In this document: piece by piece, positions 7,999 through 14,869 of the stretch | How positions within the stretch are numbered: the stretch's first letter is position 1 | Layout: each line of letters starts with the position of its first letter | NCBI GenBank assembly: GCA_036170135.1 | Contig: JAVHOP010000030.1 | Span: 1 to 17,114, forward strand | Length of the DNA stretch: 17,114 bases | Reading direction: 5' to 3' | Source: CG1-02-35-72 sp036170135 | Lineage (GTDB): Bacteria; Bacteroidota; Bacteroidia; Flavobacteriales; Flavobacteriaceae | Translations under genes and position numbers: made by a program | The notes under the pieces: model-generated | The model's database searches: none | What the model was told of the DNA's origin: nothing | The model's input: the letters and a program-made list of their open reading frames with translations, nothing else

Positions 7999-8412
7999 TT
8001 AAAAATTGCGCAAAGATAAGTAATAATCTTCTTTAGAGCGCATCAGTGTTTTTTCAGACTTTGTTTTGTCGTTATAACCACAATAGTGCAAGATACCGTG
8101 AATCATTACACGATGAATCTCATCAGTAAAAGTAGTATTAAATAAAATTGCATTTTCTTTTACACGCTCAACAGAAATAAATATATCACCTGATATTATT
8201 TTACCTATTGTATAATCAAAACTAATTATGTCAGTTAATGTATTGTGATTTAAATATTTAATATTGATTTCTGACAAATAGTTATCATCACAAAAAATGT
8301 AGCTTACTGCTCCTTCTTTTAAATTTTCATTTAAAATGGTTTTGCTAATCCAGTTTTTAATTGAGTCAACATTTAGTTCTTCAAACGAAATTAATTCATT
8401 AAAAATTATCAT
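7999..8412 (-). CDS. ybeY: Endoribonuclease YbeY
   Basis: YbeY is a metal-dependent endoribonuclease of the UPF0054 family that takes part in 16S rRNA 3'-end maturation and ribosome quality control. The protein is 137 residues, slightly short but usual for Bacteroidota. The metal-site motif is HGILHYCGYND, with His105 and His109 as ligands; the third ligand, normally His six residues on, is Asp115 here. My memory of Bacteroidota homologues is that they share this substitution, so it does not mean loss of function. The ATG overlaps the stop of the DUF4175 gene (ATGA, 8409-8412), pointing to translational coupling. The codons for the C-terminal LSL also spell a TATCTTTG promoter box (8011-8018) in the direction of mnmG. 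Confidence 0.92.
   Translation of the reverse strand: MIIFNELISFEELNVDSIKNWISKTILNENLKEGAVSYIFCDDNYLSEINIKYLNHNTLTDIISFDYTIGKIISGDIFISVERVKENAILFNTTFTDEIHRVMIHGILHYCGYNDKTKSEKTLMRSKEDYYLSLRNF
8011..8018 (-). promoter_or_regulatory. Candidate -7 promoter box (TATCTTTG) of mnmG inside ybeY
   Basis: The minus strand reads TATCTTTG, a full match to TAnnTTTG, within the last codons of ybeY and 47 bases before the mnmG ATG. It could drive an mnmG-methyltransferase transcript independent of the upstream genes, with parS-like site B in the leader. The same bases encode conserved residues of YbeY, so the match may be coincidental. Confidence 0.35.
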
Positions 8413-11400
8413 ATACTGTCTTTAAAATATTGTTGTACACGTTTTTGATAAGGTAATTTAAACTGCAAAGGTTTTCTGTTCAATATTTCAGATCTATTTA
8501 AAATTTTATCTTTAAAATCCAAAGGCTTTATTATTGGCTTGCCATATATTTTAGTATTGGTAGTTGCCTCTCTTTTAGTGTCAACACCTTGTTTTTGTTT
8601 TGCTATTTCTAATTTTAATAGTTCGTGTTGTAAATTAGTCATTTGTTGCAAAACATCATTTGTAAAACCCTTATCTAGCAATTGTTGTTCTAGGTCATCC
8701 ATCATTTTTTTAGCTTTATTGCCATTGTCGCCCGTTTGGTTTGAATTTTTTATAATTTCATTTAAAGCTTGTTTTAATGCTTCTTGCTGTTTGTAAACTT
8801 CATATTGTTCTTCACTTAACGACTCTTTATTATCGCCTAATTTTTGTCCTTTTTTAACACCATCTTCCATATTTTTTATAAGGTCTGATTGCTTTTTAAT
8901 GATATCAGGCAAACCAAAAGATTGCATTTCTGAACTCTTTTTACCTTTGCCCATAGCCTGATTTTCATTTTGCATTTGATCTAATAACTGACTTAAAATC
9001 AAAGCTAAATTATTAGTTGAAGTCATGGCATATTGTTGATTGCTAATGCCACCAGCGATATTATTTTCGGCTAAATTTTTTAATGAACTGTTAATATTGT
9101 AATGGGTTTCTGTAATCTCATTCTGAATCTGAACCGATAATCGAGGCATTCGTATTGACAAGTTATAAATGCTATCATCAATATGTTCAAAATAATCTTT
9201 CAAAACTTTTTGTTGACGTAATTTCTTAGAAAAATCAGGATGCTTGTCGTCAATATTTTTAAAATCATTCATTAGGGTTTCTTGATCTAATGAAAAGATG
9301 ATTAAATTATCTAAGATGATTTGTAATGTCAAAATATTTTCTTCGTGCATTTCACCATCCATTCCAGCCATAGATTGCTGCAATTTTTCACCCATTTGAC
9401 TCATTTTTGTAGCAGTTTCTTTTTGCTTTACAACAGCTTCTTTCTGATTTTTATTTTGAAATTGTTGTTTTGCCTCAGTTAAACTTTCTTTAATCAGAAA
9501 CTCATCGCGTTGCGTATTAGGCAAGTCCATTGGTTTTGTAAGTGATTTATTATCGGCGTCTACTTTTTTTAAGGCTTCGGATAGCTTATTAAATTTTTGT
9601 TCGATATCATCTTGTTTACTTATATTATTATCTTTTACTCTTGACAAAGAGTCTTGATTTTTGCTAAGCTCTTTCAAGTTTTCGCTGATATTTGCTATTT
9701 TTTTCTCTATATAAAATCGTTTGGTAAGTTCTAAAATACGCGCTACAGTTCGATTGTTTTGTTTTGTTTTTTGATTGAATTTATCCAGCCTATCTAGCAA
9801 ACCATCTTTGTCAAGTTTTTCGGATAACTTTCTTAAATCTTCTAAATCTTTCTCTTGTTTTAAGAGTTGTTGAGCTTCTTCAAGTCGCTTGTTTAAATCA
9901 TCTTTTTTATTATTTATCGCTTCATTTTTAGATGGTTTTGAATCTTGATTTAGGTCGTTTTTTAAATTTTCTAGATGATTATTGATAATTTCTTGTTCCT
10001 TTTTCTGACGTTCAATCAAATCTTTTATTTGTTGCACATCATCCCACTTAAAATTTGATTGGCTTTTAAGCTTATCGGTAATTTTTTTAATATTTTCATC
10101 TAGTTTTTTTAATTGACCCTTTTCATCCCGCAACAGTGAAATGTTTTGATTTTGTTCTTTTAATAAGGCACTTTCGGTTTCGTTATCGGTTTTTATATAA
10201 AATTCGAAAATTTTACTTTTAGTGAATTTTGAGCCATTTACGCCATCGTTATCATAAACTTTAAAATAGAATTTATAATGGGCGCCTTTTAGCAGATTTA
10301 AATCAGGATTATTAGTGTCTAAAATATAATAAAAGGAATCAAAGGAGGTATTGCTAATTGCAATGGGTACCGCCAAAACCCATTCGGGTTTTGCCTCGTT
10401 AAAATATATAAATTCTAATTTTGTCAAGCCATAATCATCACTAATTTGCCCAGCAAATTGCGCAATATTAAACTGAGCTGAATCTATATCAGACGTGATG
10501 CTGATTTTGGGAAATTCATCTTTTACCACGGCGATGCTGTAATTTAAATTTTCAAATTTTTTGAGTTGCTTGTTTGAGGTGCTTATTTGGTAATTTAAGG
10601 ATGTATTTATTTTTTTTGTCAGCTGAAACTTATTTTCAGCCTCATTTTTAAAAGGCTCTTGATGATTATCTGATATAAACAGCAACTCATTAGTTTGGGC
10701 AGTTTTTAATTCCCAAGTTATAATGGTCCCTTCCTGAACTGAAGCGTTTCCAGTATTGCTCACAATTTCATCTTGCTGTTTTAGGTATTTAGGATATTTT
10801 AAAGACATCTTAAAACCAACCACTATGGGCTTTCTCAAAACTTCAATTTGATAATCTTGAGAGTTAATTTCATTTGCTTTAAGATAGAAATTTAAAGACT
10901 TTGTAACATTTTCAAATAAAAAACTGAAGTGCGATAAATCTTCCTTTTTTAAAAAGAAACTTTGATTATTAATAACAATTTCAGCTTGATCTGGCACAAT
11001 AGTACCTAAAATACTGATATTTAAGAGCAAATCTTGACCTTCAATGATTTTTAAATTGGTAGTTTCTAATTTAAATTGAAATGGAAGTGGCGGTGTAAAC
11101 GCTTTTTGATAATGCACAATTCTGTTAAGGCTTTGCCTAAATGGATTTAACTTGCCAGAAAAACTAATTACCAAAATCAAAATTAATGGAAAAACTAAAA
11201 ATTTTAAATACTTTATATTCTGTTTAAAGTTGATTGCTTTGCTAAATTTCACATGCAATAAACCGGATGCTTTTTGTTCAATACTAGCTAATAATAACTC
11301 GGTTTGCGCTCGATCTTGTTGTAGTTGTACTAGATTTAAAAGCTTATCGCTAACCTCTTTAAAATGTTTTCCAATTATTTTTGAAGCTTGTTTTGAATCT

Positions 11401-11663
11401 AATCCTTTTTGTAAACCCAAAATTTTAAAGAATGGAAACAGAATGTAAAATAGTAGCAAACCTACTTCAACAATAATAAAAAAAGAGAATAAAATGGTAC
11501 GGGCTAATGGTTTTAGCCACAAAGTATATTCTATAAATAAAATAAAAAATAAATAGATCAGGCCAAAAACCATAAAAAGTATGATTCCTTTAATTAGTGC
11601 ATTCAGGTAATACTTTACAATAAATGCTTTGAGTTTGTGCTGAATTTGGGTGACGTTATCCAT
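8409..11663 (-). CDS. DUF4175 family membrane-anchored coiled-coil protein
   Basis: A 1084-residue protein that I recognise as the DUF4175 family of Bacteroidota; its function is not established. Three membrane segments lie near the N-terminus (about 23-45, 55-78 and 153-169). A beta-rich part (about 190-490) has features of extracytoplasmic immunoglobulin-like repeats, such as FQFKLETTNLKIIEGQDLLLNI and FAGQISDDYGLTKLEFIYFN. From about 495 to 1020 it is highly charged and rich in Lys, Gln, Asn and Glu, with long coiled coils. The last 60 or so residues are basic with several prolines. The layout suggests a large envelope protein anchored in the inner membrane and reaching into the periplasm, perhaps structural or an assembly factor; that is inference. 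It heads the cluster with ybeY, mnmG and the methyltransferase, has its own upstream -7 box, and overlaps ybeY by ATGA. I see no frameshift. Confidence 0.8.
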   Translation of the reverse strand: MDNVTQIQHKLKAFIVKYYLNALIKGIILFMVFGLIYLFFILFIEYTLWLKPLARTILFSFFIIVEVGLLLFYILFPFFKILGLQKGLDSKQASKIIGKHFKEVSDKLLNLVQLQQDRAQTELLLASIEQKASGLLHVKFSKAINFKQNIKYLKFLVFPLILILVISFSGKLNPFRQSLNRIVHYQKAFTPPLPFQFKLETTNLKIIEGQDLLLNISILGTIVPDQAEIVINNQSFFLKKEDLSHFSFLFENVTKSLNFYLKANEINSQDYQIEVLRKPIVVGFKMSLKYPKYLKQQDEIVSNTGNASVQEGTIITWELKTAQTNELLFISDNHQEPFKNEAENKFQLTKKINTSLNYQISTSNKQLKKFENLNYSIAVVKDEFPKISITSDIDSAQFNIAQFAGQISDDYGLTKLEFIYFNEAKPEWVLAVPIAISNTSFDSFYYILDTNNPDLNLLKGAHYKFYFKVYDNDGVNGSKFTKSKIFEFYIKTDNETESALLKEQNQNISLLRDEKGQLKKLDENIKKITDKLKSQSNFKWDDVQQIKDLIERQKKEQEIINNHLENLKNDLNQDSKPSKNEAINNKKDDLNKRLEEAQQLLKQEKDLEDLRKLSEKLDKDGLLDRLDKFNQKTKQNNRTVARILELTKRFYIEKKIANISENLKELSKNQDSLSRVKDNNISKQDDIEQKFNKLSEALKKVDADNKSLTKPMDLPNTQRDEFLIKESLTEAKQQFQNKNQKEAVVKQKETATKMSQMGEKLQQSMAGMDGEMHEENILTLQIILDNLIIFSLDQETLMNDFKNIDDKHPDFSKKLRQQKVLKDYFEHIDDSIYNLSIRMPRLSVQIQNEITETHYNINSSLKNLAENNIAGGISNQQYAMTSTNNLALILSQLLDQMQNENQAMGKGKKSSEMQSFGLPDIIKKQSDLIKNMEDGVKKGQKLGDNKESLSEEQYEVYKQQEALKQALNEIIKNSNQTGDNGNKAKKMMDDLEQQLLDKGFTNDVLQQMTNLQHELLKLEIAKQKQGVDTKREATTNTKIYGKPIIKPLDFKDKILNRSEILNRKPLQFKLPYQKRVQQYFKDSI

Positions 11664-11679
11664 ATAATAATCAGAACTA

Positions 11680-11707
11680 TTTAAGCAGTTTTCTTAAACT
11701 GTTTAAA
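11680..11707. repeat. Inverted repeat in the leader of the DUF4175 gene
   Basis: CAGTTT (11686-11691) and AAACTG (11696-11701) form a perfect stem around the 4-base loop TCTT. The stem continues outward with TTTAA/TTAAA after one non-Watson-Crick position (G opposite T on plus, A opposite C on minus). It lies between the -7 box at 11710 and the ATG at 11663, so it would fold at the 5' end of the transcript or act as an operator overlapping the transcription start. Such AT-rich repeats also arise by chance. Confidence 0.4.
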
Positions 11708-11709
11708 AG

Positions 11710-11717
11710 CAAAGTTA
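11710..11717 (-). promoter_or_regulatory. Candidate -7 promoter box (TAACTTTG) of the DUF4175-ybeY-mnmG cluster
   Basis: The minus strand reads TAACTTTG, matching TAnnTTTG, 46 bases before the DUF4175 ATG in the 107-base gap behind the response regulator gene. I see no convincing TTG -33 element. It is the natural entry point for transcription of the four-gene cluster. Confidence 0.45.
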
Positions 11718-11770
11718 ACGATTCTTTTTTAGGCTGAATAGATGTGGGTAAAATTTAAATAAAAGGGTAA

Positions 11771-12403
11771 TTAAAGCTCAACAATTTTCTCTTTTATTGC
11801 ATAAAGTACCATCCCAACACGGCTACAAACATTGAATTTAGAAAATAATGATTCTCTATAACCATCAATTGTTTTGACGCTTAAATTCATTTTATCGGCA
11901 ATTTGTTTGTAAGTTAAATCAGAACATGATAAGGTTAGAAATTGAAGTTCGCGGTCTTTAAGAAATACCGCAGGATGTGTTTTTGAGTGAATGAGTACTT
12001 TGGTAACCATATCCGTATAATAAACACCATCGGTTATAACTTTATCTAGAGCCTCTAATAAAATGTTTGGATGAATATCTTTTAGTAAAAAACCACTAGC
12101 ACCTGCACAAATCATATTGAGGATAACGTGCTCATCATCATTCATAGTTAAAGCCAAAACTTTAATTTCGGGATAAGCTGTTTTAAGCCATTTTGTGGCT
12201 TCAATGCCATTTATAATTGGCATATTTACATCCATTAAGACAATTGACGGCTTTTGGTTATTACTAGAAAAATAATCTATCAATTCTTGACCATTTTTAA
12301 GTTGTGCAATTACAGTATAGTTCGAAAATTTATTAATTAGACCATTTAAAGCTCTTAAAAACAGAATGTGATCATCTACAATAATAATTGGAATATTTTT
12401 CAT
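11771..12403 (-). CDS. NarL/FixJ-family response regulator with LuxR-type HTH
   Basis: This 210-residue DNA-binding response regulator has an N-terminal receiver domain (about 4-120): acidic pair Asp10-Asp11 (IVDDH), phosphorylation site Asp58 (VLMDVNMP), switch Thr86 (ALTMND) and Lys108 (FLLKD). A LuxR-type helix-turn-helix follows (about 140-205, LKDRELQFLTLSCSDLTYKQ then VKTIDGYRESLFSKF). I take the start as the ATG at 12403 (MKNIPIIIVDDH), 10 bases after the kinase stop. A longer reading from 12436 would overlap the kinase and add 11 residues that do not look like a receiver start. The partner is the kinase just upstream, a NarX/NarL-type pair. Target genes are unknown; the cassette itself is one obvious candidate. 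Confidence 0.92.
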   Translation of the reverse strand: MKNIPIIIVDDHILFLRALNGLINKFSNYTVIAQLKNGQELIDYFSSNNQKPSIVLMDVNMPIINGIEATKWLKTAYPEIKVLALTMNDDEHVILNMICAGASGFLLKDIHPNILLEALDKVITDGVYYTDMVTKVLIHSKTHPAVFLKDRELQFLTLSCSDLTYKQIADKMNLSVKTIDGYRESLFSKFNVCSRVGMVLYAIKEKIVEL

Positions 12404-12413
12404 GCTTTCATAT

Positions 12414-13190
12414 TTATATAGGACAATTAATCTCAATACTGGTACCTTTTAGTTTTTCGGACTTTAGAACTAAACTAGCTCCAATTAAAGCGGCGCGGCT
12501 TTTCATGGTTTGTAAACCCAAACCGACTGTATTATCCATTTTTTCTATATCAAATCCAACACCACAATCTTCTATTTTTACTTTTAAATTAGAGGGTTCA
12601 TAATCGAGCATTACATTTAATTTTGAACTTTTTGCATGCTTCATGGTGTTGTTAAAAAACTCCTGCATCATTCTAAATAATATCAGGCTTTTATTGTCAG
12701 TCATTTCAATACAGTCGCCTTTAATTTCAAGTTTAGCATCAATAAAATTCATTCTGTTAAAGCGGTCCAACTCTAGTTGAACGGCTTGTATCAAACCTAA
12801 ATTTTTAAAATGTACTGGATTTAATGACTTTGCCAAACTCCGTAATTCTTGAAGACTTTTACTGATAAGTTCACTTGTTTCATTGAGCTCGGTTTGTTGA
12901 GCTTTAGTTAAAGTAGGTAGTAAGATATTGAGTTGAATTTTTGCAATAGATAAAAGTTGACCTACATTATCGTGTATTTCCCAGCTGATATTTTCAAGAG
13001 TTTGCTCTCTAATCTCCATGCGCGATTTGGTAATTTCTTTTTCAAATTTCTTTTGTTCTTCGGCACGTCTCAATAAAAAAAATGTTTTTTTCTGCTGAAA
13101 ATAAAAAAAGAATACCACTACGGCGATGCCTAAAATTAATAAGGTAACCGAAATGCTAAATATTAATAACTTAAGTTCTTCTTTGTCCAT
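12414..13190 (-). CDS. NarX-like (HisKA_3) sensor histidine kinase with no sensor domain
   Basis: This 258-residue histidine kinase has one N-terminal membrane helix (about 9-31), a short charged coiled linker (about 40-65), a HisKA_3 dimerisation domain with the phospho-accepting His73 in WEIHDNVGQLL, and a HATPase_c domain. The ATPase motifs are the N box at Glu177-Asn181 (EFFNN), DCGVGFD (208-214), and VGLGLQTM (222-229). With only a few residues outside the membrane before its single helix, it has no visible PAS, TPR or periplasmic input domain, so it probably takes its signal from another protein. Its start lies 28 bases inside the 3' end of the seven-helix membrane protein gene. The next possible Met is at residue 58, past the helix, so the overlap is probably real. 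Confidence 0.9.
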   Translation of the reverse strand: MDKEELKLLIFSISVTLLILGIAVVVFFFYFQQKKTFFLLRRAEEQKKFEKEITKSRMEIREQTLENISWEIHDNVGQLLSIAKIQLNILLPTLTKAQQTELNETSELISKSLQELRSLAKSLNPVHFKNLGLIQAVQLELDRFNRMNFIDAKLEIKGDCIEMTDNKSLILFRMMQEFFNNTMKHAKSSKLNVMLDYEPSNLKVKIEDCGVGFDIEKMDNTVGLGLQTMKSRAALIGASLVLKSEKLKGTSIEINCPI

Positions 13191-13816
13191 ATAAAGCCTA
13201 AACTATAACACAACGAGGTTATAAAGTTTAAAATTAGCAAAATATAACCATAAGTATTCCCGTTGTTGTAATTAATGTATTTTGTAGCAATAAATACAGG
13301 TAAAAATCCTAGTTGAAAAAGTAAAATACCAACGGCTACCCAAAAAATTAGTAAGTTTTTAACCTTTAAAATAGCATCGCTGCTCAAAATTTCAATAAAA
13401 AATAAGATAACAGTAATTATTAATAAAACACTTCCTGGCAGTAAAAAATACGATTGAAAAGTTTGAGTGATGTCTTGAATAATTAGGCTGTTAATTACAA
13501 AAAATAAAAAGATAATAGCACTAAATATTTTAACTAATATTTTGTATTTCACTGTTTTAATATAGTGATAAAATAACCATAAAAAAAACTCAAATTGCAC
13601 TAAAGCATAAATATTAAAAACAATATGGTTCGGACGTTTTAAAATAGTCGAAATATATACCCCAGTCATTTCGGTTAAAAAGCCATAACATAAAAACCAT
13701 AAAAAGTATTTTAAGGGCGTGTGTTTATATTTATTATAATGTAAAATTCCTATAATTATGGCAATTAGTTCTAAGGCATTAATAGAAAAAGGTAAAATAT
13801 AAATTAAATATTTCAT
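13163..13816 (-). CDS. Seven-helix integral membrane protein, possible sensory partner of the kinase
   Basis: A 217-residue protein that is almost entirely membrane helices. I count seven: about 2-25, 36-58, 66-86, 95-113, 121-142, 155-175 and 189-210, with a short basic tail (WTKKNLSY). There are no enzyme motifs, and I can put no family name to it beyond an impression that similar proteins occur beside HisKA_3 kinases in Bacteroidota. The helix count and the 28-base overlap with the kinase suggest it is the membrane sensor or a sensor-coupling subunit for a kinase that lacks an input domain; this is inference. It follows the lipoprotein gene by 54 bases with no promoter box or terminator between, so the two are probably co-transcribed. 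Confidence 0.75.
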   Translation of the reverse strand: MKYLIYILPFSINALELIAIIIGILHYNKYKHTPLKYFLWFLCYGFLTEMTGVYISTILKRPNHIVFNIYALVQFEFFLWLFYHYIKTVKYKILVKIFSAIIFLFFVINSLIIQDITQTFQSYFLLPGSVLLIITVILFFIEILSSDAILKVKNLLIFWVAVGILLFQLGFLPVFIATKYINYNNGNTYGYILLILNFITSLCYSLGFIWTKKNLSY

Positions 13817-13870
13817 CTAAATATTTTAAGTGGTGATTTTGGTTTTTTTGAGATTTTACCTATCTAGCGT

Positions 13871-14380
13871 TTAATTATTAGGATAAACGCTATGTGGTGG
13901 CCAACCGTTTTGCCCAAAATTATAAGCATCAATAGTCACAATATCTTGGCTATTTGTGTTCGGACTCATAGAGCGTTCGGTCATACTACCCATTTTATTA
14001 CCTGTTGGTGCTAAAAATATGGTAGTTAAATTTTGTTTTTCGGGATTTTTGTCATCCACGCCGTAAGCGCCGATATAAAAACGAATACCATCTACCGCAA
14101 TACCTTGTTTTTTACCTTCGGTTTCTACATAAGCAATATAATTTTTTAATTCATCTAAAGAATACCAAGTAGAGCGGTTATCTTCTTTACCAATCAATCT
14201 GCTAATAGTGTCGTATCGTGCCGTATAATTATTGATGAGGGAGATAGCTTGTTCTTTTGTAATTGCGTGTTCTGGTCGTATTGCATTAACAGAATTTGGA
14301 TGATTATTTACACAAGTAGCTAAACCTAATGACAGTAAAAGCAATAAGGTTATTTTAAATAAATTTAATCTAGAATACAT
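13871..14380 (-). CDS. Putative lipoprotein of unknown function, first gene of the signalling cassette
   Basis: This 169-residue protein begins with a signal peptide (about 1-22: SRLNLFK, then a run of Leu) ending in LATC, a lipobox-like sequence with Cys23. Thr just before the cysteine is unusual, so lipidation is likely but not certain. The mature part has a compact conserved-looking core: helix-like EQAISLINNYTARYDTI, then TWYSLDELKNYIAYVETEGK, then GIRFYIGAYG and LTTIFLAPTG. I recall similar small Bacteroidota proteins with the W[YF]SLDEL..YI.Y pattern but no assigned function. Its position at the head of the cassette with a seven-helix protein, kinase and regulator makes an envelope ligand-binding or signal-presenting role plausible; this is inference. 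A TATATTTG box lies 26 bases upstream. Confidence 0.7.
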   Translation of the reverse strand: MYSRLNLFKITLLLLLSLGLATCVNNHPNSVNAIRPEHAITKEQAISLINNYTARYDTISRLIGKEDNRSTWYSLDELKNYIAYVETEGKKQGIAVDGIRFYIGAYGVDDKNPEKQNLTTIFLAPTGNKMGSMTERSMSPNTNSQDIVTIDAYNFGQNGWPPHSVYPNN

Positions 14381-14406
14381 AATTTAAATTTTAAAATTAG
14401 CAATCT

Positions 14407-14414
14407 CAAATATA
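14407..14414 (-). promoter_or_regulatory. Candidate -7 promoter box (TATATTTG) of the lipoprotein-kinase cassette
   Basis: The minus strand reads TATATTTG, matching TAnnTTTG, 26 bases before the lipoprotein ATG at 14380. No clear -33 element is seen. The paired inverted repeats at 14464-14498 lie about 50 bases further upstream, a position where an activator site could act. Confidence 0.4.
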
Positions 14415-14463
14415 TTTCAAATATTTTTAATATACACTACATTAAACTTTTATAAATGTAAAT

Positions 14464-14498
14464 TGGGGAATTTTCCCCATTAAAAAAGTAAAATTCCC
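14464..14498. repeat. Two overlapping inverted repeats (possible operator or RNA switch)
   Basis: TGGGGAA (14464-14470) and TTCCCCA (14473-14479) form a GC-rich palindrome in otherwise AT-rich intergenic DNA. The same left part, GGGAATTTT (14466-14474), is also perfectly complementary to AAAATTCCC (14490-14498), so two exclusive pairings are possible. It lies between the divergent lipoprotein and gltX genes. It could be an operator for a dimeric regulator, or a switchable RNA fold if transcribed. The rest of 14381-14751 is AT-rich and shows only one start-less frame (14535-14678). Confidence 0.45.
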
Positions 14499-14751
14499 TT
14501 GTATTAATATTGTTGGATGTTATTATTTTTCTAAACAAAAAAATATCAGAGGTTCAAAATTAAAATTTATTCTCAAAAAAAGAAGTCAATTTTTCTAGTT
14601 ATATTAGCTATAATCGTGTTTATTAGCTTTAATTTTTACATGATTATAAAAATATTTGAAAACATGAATTTAAAATAAGAACTAAATTAAGTACTTGAGA
14701 ACTACTTTTTATCTTTTCGTTCAATAAAACGCCCTATTCAAAGCTAAAATT

Positions 14752-14759
14752 TATCTTTG
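14752..14759 (+). promoter_or_regulatory. Candidate -7 promoter box (TATCTTTG) of gltX
   Basis: TATCTTTG matches TAnnTTTG and lies just before the N-run, in the direction of gltX. The gltX start codon is in the gap, so the leader length cannot be measured. A -33 TTG at the usual distance is not evident. Confidence 0.5.
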
Positions 14760-14769
14760 CACTTTTAAT

Positions 14770-14869
14770 NNNNNNNNNNNNNNNNNNNNNNNNNNNNNNN
14801 NNNNNNNNNNNNNNNNNNNNNNNNNNNNNNNNNNNNNNNNNNNNNNNNNNNNNNNNNNNNNNNNNNNNN
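14770..14869. other. Assembly gap of exactly 100 N
   Basis: A run of exactly 100 N, the usual placeholder for a gap of unknown length. It removes the gltX start and N-terminal part. Complete GltX proteins have roughly 78-80 residues before the GPYRQSER motif that appears just after the gap, so about 230 to 240 coding bases plus part of the leader are missing. Confidence 0.97.

Noticed and set aside
8539..8796. Plus-strand frames opposite DUF4175 (also 11152-11448), rich in Cys, Ser and Phe
   Set aside because: Their composition is that of the reverse of Lys/Gln-rich coils and hydrophobic codons; no start signal or family.
12404..12436. Longer response regulator starting at 12436
   Set aside because: The added 11 residues do not resemble a receiver start and would overlap the kinase; MKNIPIIIVDDH at 12403 is typical.
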